This document shows positions 8,222 through 17,542 of a DNA stretch of 64,000 nucleotides, piece after piece. The notes under the pieces are model-generated. The model saw only the letters and a program-made list of their open reading frames with translations, searched no databases and was not told the origin of the DNA. The DNA comes from Variimorphobacter saccharofermentans. Lineage in GTDB: Bacteria > Bacillota > Clostridia > Lachnospirales > Lachnospiraceae. The DNA is taken from the NCBI RefSeq assembly GCF_014174405.1, contig NZ_JACEGA010000001.1, forward strand, positions 1,052,001-1,116,000, written 5' to 3'. Position 1 is the first letter of the stretch, and each line of letters opens with the position of its first letter. The position numbers and the translations under genes are program-made.

Positions 8222-9430
8222 ATGAGTGATGCAAAGAGACGTGACAATAAAGGTAGAGTGCTTCATGTAGGTGAGGCACAGATGGAAGATGGACGATACA
8301 TGTATCGTTACAAAGACCCATACGGCAAAAGAAAGACTGTGTACAGTTGGCGATTGACCAGTGGTGACCCTACACCATCCGGCAAACGGAAGGAGGTTTC
8401 TCTAAGGGAAAAGATTCGTGAGATTGAAAACAATATCAAACGTGGGATGTATACCACAGATATGACGGTATGTGAGCTGGTAGAAAAATATCTTACCACC
8501 AAAACCGGAGTGGCGTACAGTACACGTCAGGGATATCAATTTGTACAGAATCTTTTAGCAAAGGAATCATTTGGACAGAGGAAGATAGTTGAGGTCAAAA
8601 CATCGGATGCAAAAATATTTCTGATTCAGTTGCAGGAGAGCGGCAAAGGCTACAGTACAGTATGCACAGTGCGAGGAGTCTTACGTCCGGCATTTCAGAT
8701 GGCGGCAGATGATGACATGATTATTAAAAATCCGTTCCAGTTCGAACTTCATACGGTAGTTGTAAATGACAGTGTGAAGCGTGATGCGATTACAAGAGAG
8801 CAGGAACGTAAATTTTTGGAGTTCATTGAGAAGGACCCGCATTACAGTCAGTTCTATGATGCAATATTTATTCTGTTTAAGACCGGACTTCGTATCAGTG
8901 AGTTCTGTGGATTAACTATCAAGGATGTTGACTTTAGAAAGAATGTCTTAAGAGTGAATCATCAGCTTCAGAGAACCAGTAAAATGGAATATATTTGTGC
9001 TCCGCCAAAGACAGAATGCGGAAATCGCAATATTCCGATGAAACCGGAAGTAGTAGAGGCTTTTAAGAGAATTATCAAGAATCGTCCAAAACCTAAAGTA
9101 GAACCGATTATAAATGGTTACACAGGGTTCTTATTCTTAGACAAAAACGGTATGCCGAAAGTATCACAGCATTGGCAGAAGTGTTTCCAACTTATTCTGC
9201 AGAAGTATAACAACACATACAGAGTGCAATTGCCAAAGATAACGCCTCATGTATGCAGACATACTTGTTGTACAAATTATGCAAAGAGTGGTATGAATCC
9301 GAAGATATTGCAGTATATCATGGGACATGCAGATGTGTCTGTAACTCTCGATACATATACTCATATCAAAGAGGAAGATGCCAAAGAAGAGATGGAAAGA
9401 CTAGGGCTTTTGAATGTAAAAGAGGCTTAA
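8222..9430 (+). CDS. int: Tn916-family tyrosine integrase
   Basis: A 402-residue tyrosine recombinase. The N-terminal 70 residues (GEAQMEDGRYMYRYKD, then GKRKTVYSWRL) form the arm-binding AP2-like domain of Tn916 Int. A core-binding SAM-like domain spans about 80-175. The catalytic part has the Arg in TGLRISEFCGL (about 224), the HxxR box in PHVCRHTCC (about 343-346), the His in MGHADVSV (about 369) and the Tyr in DTYTH (about 379). All catalytic residues are present, so the protein looks active. The ATG has AAAGGAG about 8 nt upstream. A dyad (AGAGTTATGATA with TCATAGCTCT, 8165-8208) covers the probable promoter and may help regulation. Confidence 0.92.
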   Translation: MSDAKRRDNKGRVLHVGEAQMEDGRYMYRYKDPYGKRKTVYSWRLTSGDPTPSGKRKEVSLREKIREIENNIKRGMYTTDMTVCELVEKYLTTKTGVAYSTRQGYQFVQNLLAKESFGQRKIVEVKTSDAKIFLIQLQESGKGYSTVCTVRGVLRPAFQMAADDDMIIKNPFQFELHTVVVNDSVKRDAITREQERKFLEFIEKDPHYSQFYDAIFILFKTGLRISEFCGLTIKDVDFRKNVLRVNHQLQRTSKMEYICAPPKTECGNRNIPMKPEVVEAFKRIIKNRPKPKVEPIINGYTGFLFLDKNGMPKVSQHWQKCFQLILQKYNNTYRVQLPKITPHVCRHTCCTNYAKSGMNPKILQYIMGHADVSVTLDTYTHIKEEDAKEEMERLGLLNVKEA

Positions 9431-9467
9431 AAATAACATCTGCCGATTTTGGATGGCACAATTATTT

Positions 9468-9617
9468 GGTATAAATTTTGTAAAGCCATGTGCCATACAT
9501 TAAGTTGGTATGTTATAAAAGTCTAAGAAATGCTGTATTTATGGGATTTCCAGAAAATTTATACCAAGAAAAAAACGTGGTATAAAAATTTTGAATTTAT
9601 ACCATTTTTATACCACG
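9468..9617 (+). repeat. Cluster of arm-type repeats and inverted repeats at the right end
   Basis: Copies of GGTATAAATTTTG or variants occur at 9468-9480 (+), 9554-9565 (-), 9579-9593 (+, one insertion), 9594-9603 (-) and 9604-9614 (-). CGTGGTATAAAAA (9576-9588) is a perfect 13-bp inverted repeat of 9605-9617. Past it, AACTTG (9628) and CAAGTT (9655) form a further dyad that could be the core crossover region. Inferred: the right attachment site lies at about 9620-9730. The rest of 9431-9733 shows no gene. Confidence 0.6.
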
Positions 9618-9733
9618 GACCCGAGAAAACTTGCGTTTTTATGAGAAGAAATGACAAGTTGATAAAAAAGTAAAAATCCAACAAACCCAGTAAAATCAAT
9701 GGTTTGAGACGATTTGAAAGGAAAAGAAATTTT

Positions 9734-10207
9734 ATGCCAAACAAGATAAAAGTGCTCATGGTTTGCCACGGCAATATTTGTCGATCACCTATGGCAGAAT
9801 TTGTATTCAAAGATATGGTACAAAAGAAAGGGCTTGACCATATGTTTTACATAGCCTCAGCGGCTACCAGTACAGAAGAAATCGGGAATCCAGTTCATCC
9901 TGGAACCAGAAAAATCTTAAATCGTTTAGGAATTTCATCTGAGGGAAAACGAGCAATTCAGATGACAAAAAGAGATTATTCAGAGTATGATTACATTATA
10001 GCAATGGATCATTGGAATATATCAAATATTTATCGAATTATAGGAAAAGACGTTGACAACAAAGTAAAAAAACTTTTAGACTATACAGGACAAACTAGGG
10101 ATATTGCGGATCCCTGGTATACCGGAGACTTCGAGCGGACTTATGAAGATATCAGAGAAGGCTGCGAAGCATTATTACAGTTTATCTGTGAAGAAAAGAG
10201 GAGATAG
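9734..10207 (+). CDS. Low-molecular-weight protein tyrosine phosphatase
   Basis: The start is set at ATG 9734, where MPNKIKVLMVCHGNICRSP begins; an earlier in-frame ATG at 9704 lacks family similarity. The C-x5-R-S loop CHGNICRS (residues 11-18) holds the catalytic Cys and Arg, and DPWYTGDFE near residue 126 has the general-acid Asp. The length (157 residues) is normal. These enzymes remove phosphate from tyrosine kinases and substrates in exopolysaccharide or envelope pathways. The LCP gene begins 1 nt after its stop, then RodA, so it belongs to an envelope operon. No tyrosine kinase is visible nearby. The integrative element ends just upstream. Confidence 0.9.
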   Translation: MPNKIKVLMVCHGNICRSPMAEFVFKDMVQKKGLDHMFYIASAATSTEEIGNPVHPGTRKILNRLGISSEGKRAIQMTKRDYSEYDYIIAMDHWNISNIYRIIGKDVDNKVKKLLDYTGQTRDIADPWYTGDFERTYEDIREGCEALLQFICEEKRR

Positions 10208-10208
10208 T

Positions 10209-11384
10209 ATGCAGGACAAGAAGGTTGATGAATTACTGAAACAGCAGGTTCTTGAGATTATGAATGAAGAACAGAATACGGCAACAGAGCCTGATCAGCC
10301 TGTCAGACAGATACCGAATAAAGAAAATAAGAGTAATAAATCGTATAAAAAGAAGAGAAAGAATAAGCATCGTTTTCTCAAAGGACTTGGTATCACCATA
10401 ATGCTTTTGCTGGTAGTTGTTTTTCTTGTAATAGGAACAAAGCCGGGCAGAAGCTTTCTGTATCGTGCTGCCAGTAACTTTGTATTTGGTAATGTGCAGA
10501 ATGAAGAAATCGAAACTACAGCGGAGGATAGGAAGCATGTACCTGGTGCCAGACATGAGAAATATGTAAAGAATTATCTGATATTTGGTATTGAGGAAAT
10601 AGGAGGAGCAAGGAATACGGACTCCATGATGATTGCATCCATTAATACCAAGGATGATACGATTAAGCTCACCTCCCTATTGCGGGATAGTTATGTTGAT
10701 ATACCTGGCTATAAAGCGAATAAGTTGAATTCTGCCTATTCAAAAGGCGGTGCCGACCTGCTGATAGAAACGGTGGAGAAGAATTATAAAATCAGAATTG
10801 ATGGCTATGCCTCCGTAGATTTTAAATCCTTTGAAAAAATAGTGGATTTGTTAGGTGGAGTAACCATTGAGTTGGGTGAGAAGGAAGCGAAATATTTAAA
10901 TAAAACAAACTATATATCGAAAAAATCCAATCGAAATGTAAAACCAGGAATTAATAAATTAAATGGAAACCAGGCTATGGGATACTGCCGTGTACGGAAG
11001 GTTGAAACTCTGGGTGGTGCGAACAATGACTATGGAAGGGTAATACGACAGCAAAGAGTACTTAAAGCGATGTTCGAAAGCTATACTTCGATGAAGAACA
11101 TCGTTCGAATTCTTCCGATTACCAAGGAATGTTTAGGCTACGTTACCACGGATCTAAGTCAGGAGCAGATCGAAAAAGCCATGGAGGCTGTGGTAGAAAA
11201 CAAGATCACAACCATGGATACATTCCGCATTCCTGTGGATGGTACGTTTGAAGCACCTAAGAAATATAACGGGATAGGATATCCAATCATACTTGACTGG
11301 GAGAAAAATAGAATCGAGCTTTATAAATATGTATTCAATGACACAGAAAAGGAAGCGGTTGAAGCTTTGGCTTCACAAAAATAA
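10209..11384 (+). CDS. LytR-CpsA-Psr (LCP) family protein
   Basis: ATG at 10209 follows GAGGAGA. The 391-residue protein has a charged cytoplasmic N-terminus (about 1-58, Lys-rich end), one membrane helix (about 60-80) and an extracellular LCP domain: ARNTDSMMIASI, LTSLLRDSYVDIPGY, KLNSAYSKGG, then DYGRVIRQQRVLKA with the family Arg residues. LCP proteins transfer lipid-linked glycopolymers (teichoic acid or capsule) to peptidoglycan. It is co-transcribed with the phosphatase, which points to surface glycopolymer assembly. Confidence 0.9.
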   Translation: MQDKKVDELLKQQVLEIMNEEQNTATEPDQPVRQIPNKENKSNKSYKKKRKNKHRFLKGLGITIMLLLVVVFLVIGTKPGRSFLYRAASNFVFGNVQNEEIETTAEDRKHVPGARHEKYVKNYLIFGIEEIGGARNTDSMMIASINTKDDTIKLTSLLRDSYVDIPGYKANKLNSAYSKGGADLLIETVEKNYKIRIDGYASVDFKSFEKIVDLLGGVTIELGEKEAKYLNKTNYISKKSNRNVKPGINKLNGNQAMGYCRVRKVETLGGANNDYGRVIRQQRVLKAMFESYTSMKNIVRILPITKECLGYVTTDLSQEQIEKAMEAVVENKITTMDTFRIPVDGTFEAPKKYNGIGYPIILDWEKNRIELYKYVFNDTEKEAVEALASQK

Positions 11385-11461
11385 TCATCTTGCGATTTGC
11401 CAAATAATAGCATATAATGGGGGTTGAGAACGAAAAGGAACGATTTGGTAGGTAAACAACA

Positions 11462-12616
11462 TTGAAAGAGAAATTATTACATTATATAAAGAAGATAGAT
11501 TATATTATTTTGATAGCCATGACAATTCTAATTGGTATCGGAGTATACTGTGGGCAACAGGCCTTTATGTTGAGTGAAGAACAGCACTCTATATTTATCA
11601 AGCAGATAGCCGGTATTATTATTGGATATGCCTTTATAATTGCAATTTTGCTGTTTGACTATCGATTTATATGTAATCTATCTTTTGTTTTATACCTTGG
11701 AATGATTTCTATGTTAGCATTTATTCTTGTCTTCGGGGAGAATTTAAACAATGTAAAAAGGTGGATTGTAATCTTTGGTATCCAATTTCAACCATCGGAG
11801 TTAACTAAAATTGTGTTAGTTCTTTTCCTGGCGTTTTTATGTAATTATTTTAAGAATAAATTGAATAAGTTTTATGTGCTGATAATCCTTGGTGTAGTAA
11901 TTGCAATTCCGATGCTTTTAATAGTGCTTGAGCCTCATTTAAGCTCTGCATTGGCCTTACTGTTTATTTTTGCTATTATGGTATATGCGTCCGGGATGAG
12001 CTATAAAGTGATCGGAGCAGCTCTCGCTATCATTCTGCCAGTAATAGCTGGTATTGTGATTGGTGTTGCAGTTTTTCATATTGATATTCCATTAATTAAA
12101 GATTATCATGTGAACAGAGTTCTATCATTTTTATCAGATGATGAAAGTGAGAATTTGGATGAAGATTATCAGCAGATTCAATCCATTGAAGCAATCGGGG
12201 CAGGCGGTCTTCATGGAAAGATGCTTTCCACAGAAGCGGATGAAAACAGGAGATATAGCAATATTTATGCGAAAGAAAGTGATTTTGTATTTGCCATCGT
12301 TGGTGAAGAATTTGGGTTTTTAGGCTGTGTATTCATTATCTCGCTCTATGCAATTATTATAATACGGTGCGTTATGATATCTGCCCATGCTACAGACTAT
12401 ATGGGAAAACAGATAGGAATTGGAATTTCAGCATATATGATTTTTCAGATTTTTGTTAATATTGGGGTGGCAGTCAACCTATTACCAAATACAGGACTCC
12501 CATTGCCATTTATAAGTTATGGTCTGACGTCCTTAGTAAGCTCCATGATTGCCGTTGGATTAATACTGAATGTCGGAATGAGACAGAAGACTAAAACTAC
12601 AAAGCCCATAATGTAA
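11462..12616 (+). CDS. RodA/FtsW/SpoVE family SEDS glycosyltransferase
   Basis: A 384-residue polytopic membrane protein with about ten helices. SEDS signatures: FQPSELTKI (about 110), SDFVFAIVGEEFGFLGC (about 273-289) and LPFISYGLTSLVSS near the C-terminus. SEDS proteins polymerise lipid II with a partner class B PBP. It starts with TTG at 11462, with GGTAGG 9 nt before it. It is separated from the LCP gene by 77 nt and may share its transcript. RodA is the closest sense; no PBP gene is adjacent. Confidence 0.9.
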   Translation: MKEKLLHYIKKIDYIILIAMTILIGIGVYCGQQAFMLSEEQHSIFIKQIAGIIIGYAFIIAILLFDYRFICNLSFVLYLGMISMLAFILVFGENLNNVKRWIVIFGIQFQPSELTKIVLVLFLAFLCNYFKNKLNKFYVLIILGVVIAIPMLLIVLEPHLSSALALLFIFAIMVYASGMSYKVIGAALAIILPVIAGIVIGVAVFHIDIPLIKDYHVNRVLSFLSDDESENLDEDYQQIQSIEAIGAGGLHGKMLSTEADENRRYSNIYAKESDFVFAIVGEEFGFLGCVFIISLYAIIIIRCVMISAHATDYMGKQIGIGISAYMIFQIFVNIGVAVNLLPNTGLPLPFISYGLTSLVSSMIAVGLILNVGMRQKTKTTKPIM

Positions 12617-12728
12617 ATTATGAACCATTATAGGCCTTTTTCACAAGTAATATTTCTTCTTTTTTCAATAAACTAGTTGTCATAATATCCTCCAATTATA
12701 TAAATCATGTAACTCCATAATATGTATT

Positions 12729-13625
12729 TTACGGTGCCTGGTACATGGACTCCTTCGATATTTTTGCATGTGGATAAGCCTTCGTTTCCTCAACTTCAAA
12801 ATTGTCAGGCAGAAGATAGTAGAACATATCATCTTCTGGAAGATCAAATGTATTATGACTTTCTACTATAAAATAAGCCGTATTTTTTTGGTAATAACTA
12901 ATCATATATTCTTTTGAGCAAATAAAAGAATCATAAATGCTTTCGAAGATTTTACTCTTATAGCAATAAACAACCGAAAAGTCAGCATTCTTAGTCAGAT
13001 ACTCTCTGATTTCTAAAGCAGATAAGGGAATATTCTCCTTGTTGACAAAATATAAATTATTCGTATTGTCCAGCAATATCCATTTCTTATAGGTGTTATC
13101 GTATATTTCAGTAACAACGTGACATTCATTATCTTCTGGCGAATAGGGCATTAGCCAAACCCTTCGGGAGTATATGCCTAACGCGAGGTATATCTCAGAT
13201 AATATTTTGCTTTTCGCTTTGCAATTGATGCCATTACCTTCCAGGCTATAATCAAGTAAATCCAAAGAATTCTGTGGTACATGTCCATCGTAATTACTTG
13301 CATGACGCATCAGTGGCGAAAAGTGCTGCATTAATTTTACGGCCTGATCAAATTCACTTCCGTCCCCGGCAATGGACTTAATATTGTATTTTTCTAATAT
13401 GGTATCGTATTCACTGCAATCAAAATCGTAAACCAGATTATGAGCTTCACCACTGGTGAAAGTGGAATTATTGATAAGAATACCCCGATATATAATCCCA
13501 TTATTGTAATAGGAGTATCTTATTCTATTATGTAGACTTAACGTTACAAACGCGAGGCTTGCTCCCAGTAAAAGAATAATTACACCGAATATAATTGATT
13601 TCATATGACGTTTTATGAACTTCAA
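12729..13625 (-). CDS. Membrane-anchored transglutaminase-like protein
   Basis: A 298-residue protein with an N-terminal signal anchor (residues about 10-30). A transglutaminase-like triad can be traced: Cys in GINCKAKSKIL, His in ECHVVTEIY, Asp in WILLDNTNN. The start is TTG at 13625 with GGAGG 9 nt before it. Proteins of this fold in Gram-positives are often cell-surface cysteine proteases or cross-linking enzymes. It runs opposite to RodA, with a 112-nt gap between the two ends. The exact substrate is unknown. Confidence 0.65.
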   Translation of the reverse strand: MKFIKRHMKSIIFGVIILLLGASLAFVTLSLHNRIRYSYYNNGIIYRGILINNSTFTSGEAHNLVYDFDCSEYDTILEKYNIKSIAGDGSEFDQAVKLMQHFSPLMRHASNYDGHVPQNSLDLLDYSLEGNGINCKAKSKILSEIYLALGIYSRRVWLMPYSPEDNECHVVTEIYDNTYKKWILLDNTNNLYFVNKENIPLSALEIREYLTKNADFSVVYCYKSKIFESIYDSFICSKEYMISYYQKNTAYFIVESHNTFDLPEDDMFYYLLPDNFEVEETKAYPHAKISKESMYQAP

Positions 13626-14084
13626 TGTGATGTACCTCCGTTTAAATCATTACATTTCTATATTCATAATCTATCCGCATAGGGGTTTCTAATTTATTAT
13701 CTCTGGAATACTTGTAAAATAGCCCTGGCTCGATTTGCAGGACTATTTTCCATAGCTTCCCCAGTTTCATTGCTTCGTGTTATCCTTAATATATTAAGAA
13801 GTACTTTATCAAGCATGCTTTATACATTATACGCTTTTCAATTATTGGAAGTCAATAAAAATGGAATAATATAACATTACTCTATTTCTATAAAATCGAA
13901 TATAATGTGGTTCTTGTGTATCACACTACATTATGTTGTATTTTTTTATGAGAAAATAAAAAATAGTACTGGAAAAAAAGAACGTAATAGGATAGAATAT
14001 AGTAATAGTAATAATTATTATAATCGAAAAACTGCAATGCATTTATGAAATGACCATTAAGCTAAGCAGATATGAGGAGGAAGC
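13626..14084 (+). other. Intergenic region upstream of nrdA
   Basis: About 460 bp without a gene. An AATGTGG/CTACATT dyad and a CACTACATTATGTTGT stretch lie at about 13903-13940, loosely like an NrdR box but not a clear match. No convincing -35/-10 pair was found. The rest is A+T-rich. Confidence 0.35.
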
Positions 14085-16376
14085 ATGGATATTCAGATTA
14101 GAAAACGAAATGGAAATTACGAACCACTCTGTGTTGATAAAACAAAAAAAATGGTTGCATATGCATGTGAGGGATTGGAGGGATGCGATCCTTCTGAGCT
14201 AGAGATGGATTCTAACATACAGTTCCGAGACGGTATGAGTACGAAGGAAATCCAAAAAATATTAATCCAGACAGCAATAGAGAAAATGATTCAGACCTCG
14301 AAGGATGCTCAGGGGAATATTCATAAGACAACAAATATTAACTGGCAATATGTGGCTGCTAGACTATTTATGTCTGATTTATATAAGGAAGCAGCGATCA
14401 ATAGAGGATACCGACATTTTGGATATGGTAATTTTTCTGAATTAGTACATAAACTGGTGGAGCTTGGGTATTATGGTAAATATCTGTTGACAGAGTACAC
14501 TGAGGACGAAATCAATGAATTGGGTGCTTATATTAAACCGGAGCGTGATCTTCTGTTTAATTATGAAGGGCTTAAGCTGTTGGCTGACAGATATCTGATC
14601 CGTGGATTTAATAAAGAGGTCTTTGAGCTACCGCAGGAGCGTTTTCTTGTCATAGCCATGCACCTGGCCATTCCTGAGGGAGAGAACAAGCTGATATATG
14701 CAAAGAAGTTCTATGATCTACTTAGTGAATTAAAGATGACAACGGCTACGCCGACGTTAGCAGGAGCCGGTACCCCTTATCATCAGTTGAGCAGCTGCTT
14801 TATTTCTGTGGTTGGTGATAATCTATGGTCCATATATGATGTGAACCAGAAGTTTGCCAATGTATCAAAGCATGGAGGAGCGCTGGGAATTTATATCGGA
14901 AAGATCAGAGCATTGAACAGTGAGATCAGAGGTTATAAGAATGCATCCGGTGGAGTCATTCCCTGGGTCAGACTATATAATGATACAGCTGTAGCTGTTG
15001 ATCAGCTGGGAAGAAGAAAGGGTGGTGCGTCCATAACACTGGATATCTGGCATCGCGATTTGTATGAATTCCTGGATCTGAAAACGAATAATGGGGATGA
15101 CCGAAGAAAGGCTCACGATATCTTTCCCGCCGTTAGCATTCCGGATCTTTTTATGGAGCGTCTGGAAAGCAGAGGTAACTGGTCCTTATTTGATCCGTAT
15201 ATGGTGAATAAAGTCATGGGATTTCAGTTGGAGGACTTCTATGATGATGACGACAAGAAGGCATTTACGGAACGTTATCTGGCCTGCGAGGAGAACCAGG
15301 AGCTGGAACGTATGACAGTACCTGCCCTGGAGATTATGAAGAGAATCATGAAAAGTGCTGTTGAATCCGGTACTCCATTTATCTTCTTCCGTGATACGGT
15401 GAACAGAGCAAATCCGAATAAACATGCTGGAATGATCTATGCCTCCAATCTGTGCCATGAGATTGCACAGAATGTCAGCGAGTCCATCCAGCTGGAGGAA
15501 GTTATTGAAGAGGCAGGAGATCATAAAGAGGTGGTGAAACGTACCCAGTCCGGTGATATGGTTACCTGTAATCTTAATTCCATTAATCTTGGACGTGTTA
15601 ATATGGAGGATTTGAAGGATACGATACCGCTACAAATTCGAATGCTGGATAATGTCATTACCCTGAACCAGTATCCCGTATCTGAGGCAATGATTACCGG
15701 TCAGAAGTATCGTGCGATCGGACTTGGTACTAGCGGTTATCATCATTATCTTGTAAATCACAAGATTGCGTGGGAGAGTGAAGCACATTATAAGGAAGCG
15801 GACCGTTTATACGAGGAAATAGCCTACCAGGCTATCAAAGCTTCCATGGAATTAGCAAAGGAAAAGGGAGCATATCCTGAATTTGAAGGCTCTGAATGGC
15901 AGACTGGTAAATACTTTGAGAGACGTGGTTATAACTCAGAGAGATGGCTGGCATTGAAGGAGGAGGTGAGGAAATATGGGCTTCGAAACGGCTATATCAC
16001 AGCGATTGCTCCGACTGGCAGTACCTCAAACATTGCTGGAACAACAGCGGGGATTGACCCAATCTTCAAGAAATTCTTTATCGAGGAGAAGAAGGGAAGC
16101 TTTACACCGAAGGCAGCACCTGATCTGAATAATGAAAGCTTCTGGCTATATAAGGAGGCCCATCATATTAATCAGCTTTACAGTATTAAGGCCTGTGGCA
16201 TCCGACAAAAGCATATTGATCAGGCCCAATCCTTTAACCTGTATATAACACCGGAGATGAAGGCAAAGGACATCTTGGATCTATATATTGAGTCCTGGAG
16301 GAATGGAATTAAAACGATTTATTATGTGAGAAATCAGTCCTTGGAGATGGACGAGTGTACCAGCTGTTCCAGCTAA
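14085..16376 (+). CDS. nrdA: Class I ribonucleoside-diphosphate reductase, alpha subunit
   Basis: A 763-residue protein. Residues 1-95 form an ATP-cone (IRKRNGNYEPLCVDKTKKMV), the allosteric activity site. The catalytic barrel follows with SCFISV (Cys about 237), NLCHEIA (thiyl-radical Cys about 456 with neighbouring Glu), and APTGSTSNIAGTTAGIDP (about 645-662). The tail ends CTSCSS, the redox Cys pair that re-reduces the active site. It makes dNDPs from NDPs with NrdB and thioredoxin. AGGAGG lies 6 nt before ATG. nrdB starts 41 nt downstream. Confidence 0.95.
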   Translation: MDIQIRKRNGNYEPLCVDKTKKMVAYACEGLEGCDPSELEMDSNIQFRDGMSTKEIQKILIQTAIEKMIQTSKDAQGNIHKTTNINWQYVAARLFMSDLYKEAAINRGYRHFGYGNFSELVHKLVELGYYGKYLLTEYTEDEINELGAYIKPERDLLFNYEGLKLLADRYLIRGFNKEVFELPQERFLVIAMHLAIPEGENKLIYAKKFYDLLSELKMTTATPTLAGAGTPYHQLSSCFISVVGDNLWSIYDVNQKFANVSKHGGALGIYIGKIRALNSEIRGYKNASGGVIPWVRLYNDTAVAVDQLGRRKGGASITLDIWHRDLYEFLDLKTNNGDDRRKAHDIFPAVSIPDLFMERLESRGNWSLFDPYMVNKVMGFQLEDFYDDDDKKAFTERYLACEENQELERMTVPALEIMKRIMKSAVESGTPFIFFRDTVNRANPNKHAGMIYASNLCHEIAQNVSESIQLEEVIEEAGDHKEVVKRTQSGDMVTCNLNSINLGRVNMEDLKDTIPLQIRMLDNVITLNQYPVSEAMITGQKYRAIGLGTSGYHHYLVNHKIAWESEAHYKEADRLYEEIAYQAIKASMELAKEKGAYPEFEGSEWQTGKYFERRGYNSERWLALKEEVRKYGLRNGYITAIAPTGSTSNIAGTTAGIDPIFKKFFIEEKKGSFTPKAAPDLNNESFWLYKEAHHINQLYSIKACGIRQKHIDQAQSFNLYITPEMKAKDILDLYIESWRNGIKTIYYVRNQSLEMDECTSCSS

Positions 16377-16417
16377 GAGGATGACTGGATTGATTAAAGT
16401 ATAAGGAGAGCGTAATC

Positions 16418-17446
16418 ATGATAAAGAAGAAGATATTTAACGAGTATGGAGTACGTGGGACAGAATCCATGATTGATGGAAATACAACAAACTTGAGGGA
16501 ATGGAATCGTATTAAATATAGCTGGGCCAATACCTTTTACCGGACCATGCTCAACAATTTCTGGATACCGGAGGAAATCTCATTAAATGAGGATGTGAAG
16601 CAATTTCCGCTATTAACAGATGGAGAGAGAAATGCATTTGACAAAATCATATCCTTCCTTAACTTTCTGGACTCCGTGCAAAGCGAAAATCTTCCCAATC
16701 TTTCAAGATATGTTACGGCAGCAGAGGTGTCTTCACTTCTGAATATCCAAGCATTTCAGGAGGAAATTCATGCACAAAGCTATTCGTATATATTGGATAC
16801 GGTTACAAATCCTATCACAAGGGATAAAATATATGACGAATGGCGTGAGGATAAGCATCTGCTAGAGAGGAACCGGTATATTGCGAATATTTATCAGAAT
16901 TTTAATGAGAATGCATCAGTAGAGAATTTTATACGAACCATCATAGCGAATTATATACTGGAAGGTATCTATTTCTATTCTGGCTTTAGCTTCTTTTATA
17001 CTCTGGCAAGGCAGGGAAAGATGACAGCTACCAGTACTATTTTCAAGTATATTAACAGGGATGAGATTACCCATCTGGTTCTATTTCAGAATATCATTAA
17101 AGAGCTAAGGAATGAAAAGCCGGAAATATTTGCACCGAAGATTATAGAGGAAATTAGAGAAATGATGCGGACTGGAGTGGAACATGAGATTGCATGGGGA
17201 CAGTATGTAACGAATAATGAAATACTGGGCTTGAATAATACTTTAATTGAGAGGTATATTAAATATCTGGGTAATCAGAGACTAAAGGCAATTGGTATCG
17301 AGGAGTTATATCCGGATATTACGGAAAACCCCATGGCATGGATTGAAGGCTTCTCGAATCTGAACAACACTAAAACAGACTTCTTTGAAGCAAAGGTGAC
17401 GAATTACACTAAAGCGGCTGCCTTTGATTTTGATGATCTGGAATAA
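16418..17446 (+). CDS. nrdB: Class I ribonucleoside-diphosphate reductase, beta subunit
   Basis: A 342-residue ferritin-like protein. In FQEEIHAQSY, Glu115, His118 and Tyr122 align one-to-one with the iron ligands and radical tyrosine of E. coli NrdB. A second ligand set is visible in NYILEGIYFYSGF and in NRDEITHL. The radical tyrosine is kept, so this is a normal tyrosyl-radical enzyme. ATAAGGAGAG precedes the ATG. It is in an operon with nrdA; aroC starts 96 nt later and may be separately expressed. No NrdI is visible nearby, so Fe versus Mn loading cannot be decided. Confidence 0.95.
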   Translation: MIKKKIFNEYGVRGTESMIDGNTTNLREWNRIKYSWANTFYRTMLNNFWIPEEISLNEDVKQFPLLTDGERNAFDKIISFLNFLDSVQSENLPNLSRYVTAAEVSSLLNIQAFQEEIHAQSYSYILDTVTNPITRDKIYDEWREDKHLLERNRYIANIYQNFNENASVENFIRTIIANYILEGIYFYSGFSFFYTLARQGKMTATSTIFKYINRDEITHLVLFQNIIKELRNEKPEIFAPKIIEEIREMMRTGVEHEIAWGQYVTNNEILGLNNTLIERYIKYLGNQRLKAIGIEELYPDITENPMAWIEGFSNLNNTKTDFFEAKVTNYTKAAAFDFDDLE

Positions 17447-17542
17447 ACTAGCAGGAAGTTTGACGAAAGTATGGTATTTCATCAGGACTTCTGATACAAT
17501 ACATTAAAATATATAAAATATGATAGGAAATAGGAGGAGTTT

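Larger units (their letters stand above)
1..9660. mobile_element. Right part of a Tn916-type integrative element with defence-like cargo
   Basis: Seen: a Rep-like protein, DnaC-like ATPase, Tn916-type excisionase and Tn916-type tyrosine integrase lie in that order at 6566-9430. Repeated GGTATAAATTTTG-type sites lie before and after the integrase. The next gene (9734) is an ordinary chromosomal phosphatase gene. Known: in Tn916-like elements xis and int sit at one terminus, with the attachment site shortly past int. Inferred: the element ends at about 9620-9730 and continues left beyond the window, so the operon at 2-5822 is its cargo. The exact boundary and the left end cannot be seen; no target duplication could be checked. 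Confidence 0.65.

Noticed and set aside
1..9660. Prophage interpretation of the left region
   Set aside because: No capsid, tail, terminase or lysis gene is seen; Rep, DnaC-like, Xis and Int fit an integrative element.
13860..13945. A definite NrdR box pair
   Set aside because: The sequence only loosely resembles the consensus and the pair spacing is not clear.
13640..14084. A riboswitch or T-box upstream of nrdA
   Set aside because: No conserved element or terminator/antiterminator layout was found; only weak dyads are present.
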